A stretch of DNA of 64,000 nucleotides from Irpex lacteus. Taxonomy: Eukaryota > Basidiomycota > Agaricomycetes > Polyporales > Irpicaceae. The translations under genes were made by a program, and so were the position numbers. The stretch covers positions 1,178,001-1,242,000 of the forward strand of contig MQVO02000006.1 in NCBI GenBank assembly GCA_001986395.2, written 5' to 3'. The notes below the pieces were generated by a model that saw only the letters and a list, made by a program, of their open reading frames with translations, was not told the origin of the DNA and did no database searches. Below, piece after piece: positions 36,652 through 46,346 of the stretch (position 1 is the first letter of the stretch; every line of letters starts with the position of its first letter).

Positions 36652-36842
36652 CTTAGTTGGGTGTGTGTTCAATGCATGACTAGAACTACTAGTAAGGTTT
36701 CAAGTTGACTATAGCCACGGTACTAATTATAAGGTCGGCCTGGTGGCGCCCGGCAACTGCCGTCCCCGCTTTCTCCCTCACGGTTGTCCACTGCTCGCTA
36801 TATATCCTCACTTAGTGTCTAACTTCGTCTCGACTGTCCGCT

Positions 36843-37268
36843 ATGCCTGTTCCATGGGAGGCGTTGATTCCTTTCGGTGAGATATCCAACACTCAGGAGA
36901 TACAAATGAGCTAACAAATCTCTCGAAGGTCTGGTGACCACGATGTTCGCGGCTGCTGGGACGCTGTTGAACGTTTCTAAGAGAGCCCAGAACCAGGGCA
37001 AGGTCGGTTATATACTTTCCTTGCACGCTTTGAACTTGCACTCAACTTTCAACAGCCCATTCGCTACCACTTAGATGCTTGGGACGAGATGATGCTGGAC
37101 AGAGATGAACGATTGACGGGACATAAGCGGGGACAATCGGTGCGTCTGCCTATGACTGTATTTCGTTTTGTCTACTGAGCGTCGAGTTTACCTATTTAGA
37201 CGAACGTATTTGCACCGGAAAGCTTCTCGACAAGCAGCAAATGGTACACAGAAAGGGCACAATCCTAG
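36843..37268 (+). CDS. NDUFA1: NADH:ubiquinone oxidoreductase MWFE subunit (NDUFA1)
   Basis: A small single-helix accessory subunit of mitochondrial complex I. Exon 1 (36843-36876) gives MPVPWEALIPF. Exon 2 (from 36929) gives GLVTTMFAAAGTLLNVSKRA, the membrane helix, then QNQGK. Exon 3 gives PIRYHLDAWDEMMLDRDERL and TGHKRGQS, the conserved motif W-x5-RDxRLTGxxRGQ of fungal MWFE proteins. The last exon is TNVFAPESFSTSSKWYTERA, TAG at 37266-37268. The protein is about 87 residues, normal for the family; it was too short and too split to stand out as one open frame. Confidence 0.85.
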
Positions 37269-37344
37269 TTAGACTCTTTCCCGTGGCCTTCTTCTCATAC
37301 AGAATATAATCATTCAACCGGCACCTCGACACCATATACCCAGA

Positions 37345-38822
37345 CTATGTGGTCATCTCCGCTCTTATCCAATGCCAAACATCACGCAAAGTTTTGTGTG
37401 CCTCTATCGCACGACCAATCTCCCCAAGGTCACACTGCTCGACGAAGGCATACTTTTGACCCTTTAGTGCCTCGCCTAAGAGAGGTAGTAGGACAGAGAT
37501 ATCTCCAGTGGTATCACCGCATTCTAGCTTGCAGCCAAGGATGAGGCCGTGCTTCGAATGTATCTGCGCCGTCTAGTGATGCCATGTAAGCACAGTGGTG
37601 GACATCAGAGCAAACACGCTTACCACGACTCCCCATGTGAATGTCTGTTGGATGGTGTACGTGAATTCTGGTGTTTGACCGAAGGCCCAGTCCCATTGCT
37701 ATCAGAATATCAGCATATTCCTCTCATCACGATGGAGGCAAAACTTACGGGGAGTTCCTCTATGCCATTGCGAATATATTCTATGTCGGTCGTCTGCTCC
37801 GTCTCCTCGACTTCCTGAACCTGTGACATACGGGTCAATCAGACAGCGAAGGACATCGCTCGTCACTGACTTGTTCATGTATACCGTAGTCCTCCCTGAA
37901 TGCTTTCACAACAGCTTCCACGAAATTGTCATGGCCGACAGACGGGTTAAATTGTCGCAGGTTGCATACAGGCGACCTGACTGAAGCAACACCCTTGGTG
38001 TCCATAGTAGCCTGGAATAGTACCCTGCTTCAGTGAGGACACAATACACAACTCACCAAGACCTTACCTTGTTGGTTCTGAGTAGATCACCTAGAGTGTC
38101 CAGTTGAGTAGAGATGAGCATCGTCCCATGGTGGTATGCCCTATTATTAACGATCTTGTATGCGGATCCCGAGACGTATTTATAGAAAAGTAGATTAGCC
38201 ACAAAACTGTCGTGGTGAAGGACATTCGACGTATCTTTTCTTTCCCTACGCAAATGTCATTGCGATCGTTGACATTTGCGTCGATGCCCAACGAACGCAC
38301 TGCACGTAGGACGACCTGCGCCGTCGCATGTCGGTCAAATGCCGTACGAGAGAGGTGTATGGAGAAGTTGGTGTTTCCTAAGTCCTGCGAGTAAGAGTGT
38401 GAAGTTACCGAAAGTTACACAGATGATGCGGTAACATACGTGATAGACAGTCCCTCCCCCACTCCGCCTTCGAATGAACGGTATCCCGGTCCTACGTGAC
38501 GCAGGCAAGTTCACCTCTTTCCATGGGTTCTGGTTCCGTCCTATGACAACGCATGGTTGGTCTCGATAAAGCAAGAGGAGCGGCTCTTTATGGTGTTTAT
38601 GTCTGAAAAGCCTTGACCGAAGTGTAGGATTGAGCGAGCAGAAGTATAGTGAAAGCTGGAGGATACTTACCAGTCCTCTAGGGAAAGGTTGAAATACGGG
38701 TTGGTCGATTTAGACACATAGATAGAGTGATTAGGATTAAGATGTGAAGATGCGGTAGTAGAGAATAAACGCGGTGCAGACCATCGTGCTATGGACTTTG
38801 GTGCATGGTGGAGGACTTGCAT
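37345..38822 (-). CDS. Lipoate-protein ligase A family (mitochondrial)
   Basis: This family attaches lipoate (or lipoyl-AMP) to lysines of mitochondrial enzymes such as the E2 subunits of pyruvate and 2-oxoglutarate dehydrogenase; the yeast relative is Aim22/Lip3. The start at 38822 gives MQVLHHAPKSIARWSAPRLF, an Arg-rich, acid-poor mitochondrial presequence. Then come NPYFNLSLEDW, the RNQNPWKEVN block, and the lipoate-site motif IRRRSGGGTVYHD. HATAQVVLRAVRSLGIDANV, the KVSGSAYKIVNNRAYHHGTM block and LGDLLRTNK follow, all typical. The C-terminal exons give WDWAFGQTPEF-type sequence and LILGCKLECGDTTGDIS. It ends WHWIRAEMTT, TAG at 37345-37347. It has at least seven exons. Confidence 0.9.
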
Positions 38823-39005
38823 GAGCGAAGTAAAGAACGAGCGATCCGCGCCTACTTCCTTGCAGTGTAATACCTAGTACTAGTACTCAGAAGTCATACC
38901 AGATCCCAATGGGTCGAGACGAAGTCAAGGTATATAAATAATACATCCACTAAGACGTCATAGATTATAGTGGCAATGTACAGCGCACGATGATGATTTG
39001 TGTGA

Positions 39006-40226
39006 TTAATCGTCCGGAGGCTCAGACAGCTCGCTGCTCAAATCGCTCGCCTCTCCCTCTTCTAACTCCTGCCTCGGCTTCTTTACCTTTTCGATCGGCT
39101 CTTCAGCCAGCTCTCCCATCTCAATGTCATCATCTTCCCCTTCTTCCAGCTCAGACTTCGTTTGGCTATCTGACGGCGGTAGCGGCGTGCCTGCACTCGA
39201 GCGAAGGAGAGGCGTAGACGGTGACGAGGATTGTGGTATGAAGGCTTTCGCGGCAGGGTTGAGAATCTTTGAGAAAGAAACACTGCCACTGGCTGAACTG
39301 AGTTCATGCCCTTCTCCTGTGTCATCCGGAATCTCCCCAGTTTCTGCTCGCGCTCGTGGTTCCATATCGACATCGTCGTCTCCGCCTGTTTGCGAGTCTG
39401 GAGCCGGAGTCTCGTTATGGGAGGACTCGTTGATATCTACATCCTCCTTGCCTAACCGGCGAAGCTCTTGTATACTCGATATCACGGTTTCGAGGGCCGC
39501 CTGCTGTGATTGCAAAACATTGTTCTGGTTATCGTGTTCAGCTTGAATAGCGAGCATGTCGTTTTCGATTGCCGTAATTGATCTAATAATGAGATAGTCA
39601 GCGAGTAGTACAAGTTGAAGCTTTATCGTTGCGTACTGTTCCAACTCCTCTCTACTGGGCAGCGTGTTAATCTTCTCGGCTATGACGTCGTATTCTATCT
39701 TTCGTCGTCGCTGAAGATGTGCTTGCTCGAGGGAAACCTTCAGGCTTTCAATCTGGCCACTCAAAGACTCGTGCTCGTTTTCTGCAATTCCTGTCAGCAC
39801 TTGGTGGTTACGGAACGATCCGCGACTCACCAATGCGTTCTCTCTCCCTCTGGTATTCTTCAATCTGCCTTGCCTCGGCTTCACACACCATCAAGCTCTT
39901 CTTCAACGACAGGTTGAAGGACGCCAGGTCCAATAAAAAGGCATCCCTCGCATCGTCGATAGAAGTTGAGCTCTCAGGTGACACTGGCACTGCGCCATTG
40001 TACGCCACCGAAGTATACGCATAGAACTTCTTCGTCACTTTACGCAGTGCCTTCTCGTCGTTTGTGATACGAGTATGTATTATGGAGTCTGTGCGATCTA
40101 ATCAATAAACCAAAAGGCGTTGACTTTGCTTAGATTACCTTCTTGCTGTTGTGACATTGGAGGCATACTGGCATGAATAGAAGCGGGTGTTTGTGGGGCG
40201 AGTGACTGAGGGCCTGCCGCAGACAT
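39006..40226 (-). CDS. THO7: THO complex subunit 7 (Tho7/THOC7 family)
   Basis: THO couples transcription with mRNA packaging and export. The start is MSAAGPQSLAPQTPASIHAS at 40226. A second exon supplies KALRKVTKKFYAYTSVAYNG. The helical core runs through LDLASFNLSLKKSLMVCEAE, QIESLKVSLEQAHLQRRRK and IEYDVIAEKINTLPSREELE, the most conserved Tho7 block. It continues as SITAIENDMLAIQAEHDNQN (spliced at 39585). Heptad-like spacing implies a coiled coil. The C-terminal half from about 39450 down is acidic, Ser/Pro-rich and disordered, ending SDLSSELSEPPDD with TAA at 39006-39008. Confidence 0.82.
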
Positions 40227-40442
40227 GCTGGACAGTGTGGGACGTGTCTATCTACGCCTTTTCAGATAACCACAGGAGTAGTCAGGAAGTTGAGGATGAG
40301 GAGTTTGTGTAAAGGTCCGAGTCGGAGTATATTGTCACTGAGTGCAGAGTCGGCGAGAGCGGTTCAGGTAGGCAAGGCTCATCAGATCGGTTTGACTCGC
40401 TGATGCAGTCCTCAGCCAAGCGCTGACGGACGTGGTTTTCAA
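40227..40442. other. THO7 5' region up to the Harbinger insertion
   Basis: The THO7 promoter lies here, and the transposon begins 216 bp upstream of the THO7 start. The insertion may therefore have displaced distal promoter sequence of THO7. Confidence 0.5.
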
Positions 40443-40466
40443 GGCCCCATTCGACAACACCGCTAT
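40443..40466 (+). repeat. Left terminal inverted repeat of the Harbinger-like element
   Basis: 24 bp, a perfect inverted match to 55501-55524. It is preceded by the CAA target duplication. Confidence 0.9.
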
Positions 40467-40746
40467 CGCCTATACTATGTTATGTTATCCCGCCAAAATC
40501 ATAACGGGCTTGTTATCTTCCTGTTATCGAATGTTAGACCATCAAACTCGAAGCGCCGCGTTACTTCGGCACTTTTCTACGCTGTCACGTCTGTTAGACG
40601 CTTGTCACGCTGAACCGTCTGCGTTCGGAGGTCGTCTTCGCACTTGAGTTTGTCCTCCCGCCTGCCTCATAATTTACTCCGTTGTTCATATAAAGCCTAT
40701 CGAGAATGGTTGTTAGAATCTTCAGTAACACCCAACACCACTTAGA

Positions 40747-42024
40747 ATGGCCCCCAGATCCAAAACTTCTCGCAAGATAACTGCTGCCACTCGCGCTGCA
40801 AGGACTGTGTGGAATGACAAATGCGATCGCATTCTGGTCACTACACTGGAGCAAGCAAAACGGGAAGGGCTGGTGGCTAATAATGGCTTCAAGACGACGG
40901 TATGGAAGCGAGTTGAGGAGGCACTGAAGGGTACGGAGGCACAATCGGGAGGACCTGCGAAGAGTGCACCTGCATGCAACAACAGGTTCACAGCGGTACG
41001 TCTATCTATCTATCTTTCATTACTCAGAGTATCTCACATAACAAGTACCACAGCTCAAGAAGGAGTATAAGCAAGTCAGGTTCTTTTTCACAGGAGGAGC
41101 CTCTGGCTTCGGCTGGGACGAGGAGACAAAGACTGTTACTGCCCCGGACAGTGTGTGGGATGACTTCATCAAGGTACGTGATATTCTTACTCGTCCGGTC
41201 CATGTACTAACGGCTTTGCAGAAACACCCGCACCTCGAAAAGTGGAGAAGTCACAGCTTCCCGTTGTACGACGAACTCGGCGGCCTCATTGATGGACGGT
41301 ATGCGACCGGCAAGAACGTCTTTCACGCGGGCGCAGATACGGACAGCGAGGGTGAGGACGAAGGCGAGTCCGGTGAACGCAACGAGGCTCAGGAAGTAGA
41401 TGGACAAGGTGATGATTTAGGCACACAAGTACGTCGTATACCTTCCGTGCTGTGATCCACAAGCTAACGAGTACTCAGGACATGACACAACAGTCTGGTG
41501 TTGACACCTCCCGCTCCCCACCGCCTGCAGCGGAACCTCTTCCTTCCCAGCCATCCACACAAGTCACTACACTATCACAGGCATCACCTGGTGTTGCATC
41601 AGATACCGGTCGAAAGCGAAGTGCGACAGATGAGGAGGATAGTGCCTCACCGCGAGTGAAGCGGCCTCGAGGGCATGGACGTGGGCAGCGTGCAAATGCC
41701 GCAGGATCACTTGAGCATATTGCGGAAGGGCTGCAGGATATTGCACGCGCTTTCAGTCTCGATGCTTCGCCACCGTCCCGCACCATTTCTCCTTCGGTGT
41801 CGGCGGATACTGAGCCCACTGCACATGACCTTGATGTCATGACATCACCATCAAGACGGCGCATCGCTATACGAGCGGTCGAACGTGACGGCGGTCTTTC
41901 ACCTTTTGATTTTGTAAAGGCGGTCAAGCTCATTCAGCAGGATGTGGGGATTGCGGATGCTTATCTCGCCATGCAGAAGATGGCCAATCGCACCGAGTTT
42001 TTAGCATCACTACTGTATGATTGA
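40747..42024 (+). CDS. Myb/SANT-like DNA-binding protein of the Harbinger element
   Basis: Harbinger-type elements encode a Myb/SANT-like partner that binds the element ends and helps nuclear import of the transposase. The start at 40747 gives MAPRSKTSRKITAATRAART. The SANT-like block follows: WNDKCDRILVTTLEQAKREG, FKTTVWKRVEEAL and NNRFTA joined to LKKEYKQVRFF. The sequence TGGASGFGWDEETKTVTAPD, VWDDFIKKHP and LYDELGGLIDGRYATG is the second half of this domain as known in plant and fungal homologues. An acidic, Ser/Pro-rich linker with a basic patch (RVKRPRGHGRGQR, a likely nuclear signal) leads to a C-terminal helical part ending MANRTEFLASLLYD. Three introns are seen. The stop is 42 bp from the transposase stop, which faces it. 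Confidence 0.85.
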
Positions 42025-42066
42025 GACTGCTTGTTTGTTTTAACTTAATGTATTCTATATGACCAT

Positions 42067-42130
42067 CTATACACTGTCATGACTAGCCATATACCTCTCG
42101 TACTGTGCCCACATCGCTTGTGCAATCCGC
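42067..42130 (-). pseudogene. Severed C-terminal end of the Harbinger transposase gene
   Basis: On the minus strand this stretch reads through about 17-18 codons (including MWAQYERYMASHD) to a TAG at 42067-42069. It is in frame with the transposase exon that stops abruptly at 54002 if the LTR element and one copy of CCGC are left out. It is now separated from the rest of the gene by 11.87 kb. Confidence 0.8.
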
Positions 42131-43445
42131 TGAGACACCAAGCCGCGCTCAGACAAAGGACAAACCTACCAAACCACCTAACCCCAATAGAGGAGCGATA
42201 ACGTGGCTCGGCCGAGAGCGAGGGGGTGTACGAGAAATGCGAGGGCCTCTGAGTCCCAAGCCTGACCGACGACGCCGCAACACTAGGTATAGATATCCGT
42301 CCGACCCTAAGACAAGCTTAAGGGAAGTGCAACACTGAGTGATCCGAGGCCGAGCAACTGGACGATCAACAGCAGGGCCGAGCAGCAAGAGCTACTCGTA
42401 TACGTCCTACTAATACTCGTGCAACACCGCCTGCAACGCAGAAAGACCTTGGCCGAACCTCTCGGGCAACTAATCCCGTGGTCTAAGGTAGGCCCGAGCC
42501 GAGCAAGAACGCTGTGGAAGAGGGGTAAATGGGTACGGACGCAAAGGGACGATGATAACGCAAAGAACGCAACGCAGACGCAGGATATTCGCAAGTAACG
42601 CAGAGGGACGCTGAGGGAAGTCGGACGCAGTGAAGTCAAGCTGAGAGCACGAAGTTTGAGGGTGAACTGTGCGGGGTAGATTGCTTGCCGCTACTCTACG
42701 CATACATGCCCTATTTATACGTGTCCGAGACCAATGTCCGTAGGTATAAGACCAGCAGAGAAAGAAACGACGAAACAACAAAGGTAAGGCTTCGGCCGAG
42801 GAACGAGAATGAGTAAGGCAAAGGGCCGAGCATGTAAAGGAAAATATGTCAAGGAAAGTCGGGTGAAACGCGCCAAGGGAGGGCCGAGAGAGCAACGAGC
42901 GAGGGGTTACTAAGAAAATGTCCTAAAAGTGCGATAGGGTCGGGCAAGCGGGAGGCAAGGACGAATAGGACGAGGGATGGAGGGAGGTGAGAATAATAAC
43001 GAACACAAAGAGAGATGACAGAGAAACTCAGCGATGTCGGGGGTGCGAGCCTCGAGGCTAGCAGCGTATGGGCGCAGTGCACCCGAGGACGCGTCCGAGG
43101 GCACGCAAGGCCGAGGGAGCCGAGCAGCCAATACCAAAGTCGATGGCGCGGACGCCATGGCCGAGATAACGCAAGGAGCCTTGCACAGGAGACGGCTAGT
43201 CGACTGAGATAGGAAGGAGGGCGAGATGACGGTGCGTATAGGCGGGATGGACCAAAGCGGTAAGGGAGTCGGGATAGCGGGCGCTGAGAAGGACGGCATT
43301 GGCCGAGGTTCGATGCCTAGACCGAGGTCAGCTATGGGCGCTCGGACGTGGCCGAGTCTGCGTGGGGCTATGCCCGAAGCTTCTGAGAAGTCGAAAAGAA
43401 GCTGTTAGAGTTCTAGGGGAGGCGTGGCGTGTGTTGAGCGTGTCA
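42131..43445 (-). repeat. 3' LTR (1315 bp)
   Basis: A direct repeat of 52687-54001, equal in length and differing at about three places by eye (near 42671, 43197 and 43221). It contains twelve GCCGAG hexamers on the plus strand and a perfect palindrome CTCGGCCGAG near 42207. The open frames inside both copies are antisense or low-complexity and are not called as genes. Confidence 0.95.
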
Positions 43446-43446
43446 T

Positions 43447-43463
43447 CCTCCTCCCTACTGAAA
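43447..43463 (-). other. Polypurine tract next to the 3' LTR
   Basis: On the element strand this reads TTTCAGTAGGGAGGAGG followed by A and the LTR start TGACAC. A purine run directly before the 3' LTR is where plus-strand DNA synthesis is primed in LTR elements. Confidence 0.8.
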
Positions 43464-43595
43464 TCCTAAGTCGTCCCCGACTTGCCAAATGCGGCGCGGC
43501 CTTTATGCAATGACTCGGCCTCGAGGCTGACGCATGTCGGCGCCAATAACTCTTCATCAAGTTGTCCCACAACCTGCTGCGCCCCCAACCACACC

Positions 43596-45772
43596 ATGTC
43601 GTCCACCACCATACCAACACCAAAGTCGATCACCCTGCGCAACGTTCGTGGCATCCTCGACCGCCTGAACAACGATGAAGCGACCTCGGTCTTGACCGAC
43701 GAGTTCGCCAGTGAGTTCCAATGGGCCATGGTAAGTAAAGCGGCTGTGGTAACCTCCACAGGACTAACGTGCGTGAACACCATAGGAGACGCTGCTAGAG
43801 GACAAGTCCGTCCTCACAGAGAACACTGCGCTCAACAGCCAGGTGATCGAGGCGATGATGTCCCTGGCCGAGCTCTTCGACGACCACCCCAAGGACGCCA
43901 CCGCTCGGCTTCGCCAGGCGTTTGAGGAGTCCGGTGCCAGCACCGAGTTCGGTCTGCCCGTGCTGGCTCCTCGAAACGACGGTGAGGAAGACGTAGAGTC
44001 GCCGAATGAAGAGGGTGAAGATGAAGGGGACGAGGAAGGCGACGAGGAGGCGGGTGAAAAGGGTAAGAGCGATGACGAAGAAGAGGAAGACGAGGATGAA
44101 GACCAGGAGGGTGAAGAAGGACCAGTCGACGCCCCGGCCGATGAGTCTTCTGACGAGTCGGTCGGCGAGCAGGAGGCCAAAAAGGAGTCGTCGTCGTCCT
44201 CGTCGGCCGAGGAGTCCTCTGACGAGTCGGTCAAGATTACGGGCTCGAAGAAGGGCAAGGAGAGAGCCGAAGACAGTGAGTATGAGGATAGCGACGAGGA
44301 TGACGAGAAGATCATCAAGAAGGAGCCTGGCACCGAGACTGCCCCTGGCTCGGACGAGATGGACGTCGACGAGGAGCCCGCTGTTCCTGCAAGCCAGCCC
44401 GGGCCCGTTGCTACGATCAGGCCTCGTCCTCGGCCAGTCCCTCGCAAGGTCCAACCGGCCAAGCCTGCGCCCGTGGCTGCGACCCCAGAGGTCCAGACGG
44501 ACGCTCCCGCCACCGCAGCAGTTCCGCGTCGTCGCCGTAAGCTGTACAAGTTCGTCGCAGTAGAACACAATCTTCGGGTACGTGATGGTGTTCGTAGTGG
44601 CCGAGGTCCTATGCTGACAGGTCTTGGCGTAGTGTGGTACCTGCGTCGAGCACAAGATCGATGTTTGCCGCGTTCGACTCGACCACGGCGGCCAAGTCAT
44701 GAGCTGCGTGACCTGCAGCCGGCGAAAGGTCCACTGCACCTACAAGCAGAACGAGGTTGACGAGAGAAGTAAGGCGGTGCTGGCCTGGATGAAGAAGAGG
44801 AAGATCGAGCTAGAGGACTTGGCGGTCGAGTCGGACCCCGAGAAGAAGAAGCCGGCCTCGAAGAAGGGTGTCAAGGGAGGCCCGAAGACTCCCACGAAGG
44901 GAAAACGTGTGGCGAAGGCTGAGCCCGTGTCCAGTGGTGAGGAAGATACGCCCAAGGCTAAGAAGACGTTGGCCAAGCCTACTCGGTCCTCGGCCAAGGC
45001 TGCGGGCAAGGCCGCGTTGCCTGCCCCTCTGCCTCGTCGGTCCACGCGTCAGAGTACCGGTACGTATCGCAGTGGCTGTGGAACGTTAGCGAGCTGACGA
45101 TGGTGTTCAGCGGCGAAGGCGGTCGCCCAGACCGAGGAGAAACCGGCCGCTCCTGTTACCACTCGGTCGAAGGCTCGACCCTCCATGCCTCCACCTCCTC
45201 CTCGGTCGCCCTCTCAGGCACCCGCAGACCTCTCTCCTATGGCTCCAATGCTCTCGCTGCCGTCGTATAGTCCTGCGATGGGCACCTATCGTAGTAAGTC
45301 CAACCCACTCGTCCTACCCTGCTCGCATCGCTGACCGAGCGCAGGCCAGCTGCCGTTCGAGTCCCCGGCCATGTCCGGGCGCACTCTATCTGGTGCCTCG
45401 TCATTCTCAATCGGTACGTCCGCCTCGTCGGGGCTCGAGGACTTCCACCGCCTGCGGATCCAGCAAGCCGAGGGCGAGCTCCAGCAAGAGCAGCTCGGCC
45501 TTCGTGCGGCGGAGCGCCGTGTTAAGGCGGCCGAGGCCCATCTTGCTGCCTGTCGTCTCGAGTACGACGAATGGCGAAGGGACCAGCCTGCTGTTGCGTC
45601 GTCGTCCCAGGACCCCGTCCTCGCAGCTGCCACCTCTCGCGGCCTAGCCCTCGACGACCAGCCTCCACCTACGAAGCGGCTGCGTGTTGAAGTACCCAAG
45701 TCCGAGGTCGTAGATGCGAGCAAGACGAAGAGCTCGGGAGCGTCGAAGAAGAAGGGAAAGGGAAAGGCGTAG
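43596..45772 (+). CDS. Antisense passenger gene: acidic protein with a Zn2Cys6-like cluster and coiled coil
   Basis: Five exons (43596-43730, 43786-44577, 44633-45059, 45111-45293, 45345-45772) join in frame at GT...AG sites to give 654 residues. The N-terminus (SITLRNVRGILDRLNNDEAT) is helical. Residues about 120-230 are Glu/Asp/Ser-rich. Residues 310-344 form CX2CX7CX12CX2CX6C (CGTCVEHKIDVC ... CVTCSRRKVHC), close to the fungal Zn2Cys6 DNA-binding cluster, CX2CX6CX5-12CX2CX6-8C. A Lys/Ala/Pro-rich basic part follows, then a predicted coiled coil (RIQQAEGELQQEQLGLRAAE...) and a basic tail. It lies inside the LTR element but is coded on the opposite strand, starting 150 bp from the 3' LTR. 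A role as DNA-binding regulator is an inference. Confidence 0.8.
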
Positions 45773-46102
45773 TGTCCGTTAGTTGTCGTCTCGGCCGAGG
45801 TCCTCTTGTACTAGTATTCCTGCGTGTCCGTTTGTTTGCCTTGTTCTGTCCTCTTGCGCATTGTACCATAGGACGTAGACGTCCTCGCTGCTGTAATAAA
45901 TTCGCTGGTTGATGAAAAATGGAAAGGAACGTGGGAAAGAGATATAAACGGCTACGTGTGAAAGGTCAAATCTGGTGAGTTTCGATGGTTTTGTATGTGT
46001 CCGAGGGTGTAAACGCGGAATACGGGCGAAAAACGGGAAGATAGAAGGCTTCCGGGTTCTGGGCTCTCTGCTTCTCTGGGTAAGGGCCGACGTTACCGTC
46101 TC

Positions 46103-46119
46103 CCTCCTCCCTACTGAAA
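46103..46119 (-). repeat. Second copy of the polypurine-tract sequence
   Basis: An exact 17-nt copy of 43447-43463, lying about 230 bp beyond the pol stop in element orientation. The two copies enclose the antisense zinc-cluster gene. Confidence 0.85.
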
Positions 46120-46346
46120 CAAAGAAGCCCTGTCCCCAGGGCAAGAGGTAAAAGGGTTGGCAGCCTCAGAGACGAGCTCATCATAGACCGAAGAGGCAAC
46201 CGCCTTTAAAGGCGAGTTGCGTGCGAAAAAAAATCGGGTGTCGTCCATGCTTGAGGGGAAGGATAAGAAAACAAAGTAAGAAATGTGGAAAGGATGATAA
46301 AGGAGTGGAATGGCGCGAGGAAGTGGGAAAGCACCGGTGGATGGGA

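Noticed and set aside
42307..43299. Several 77-141 residue open frames in the left LTR, repeated at 52863-53855
   Set aside because: They are Ser/Arg/Leu-rich, overlap in several frames, show no motif, and their repetition comes only from the LTR duplication.
44006..44563. Arg/Lys-rich frame overlapping the zinc-cluster gene
   Set aside because: It is an out-of-frame reading of the acidic repeat of the spliced gene and carries no domain.
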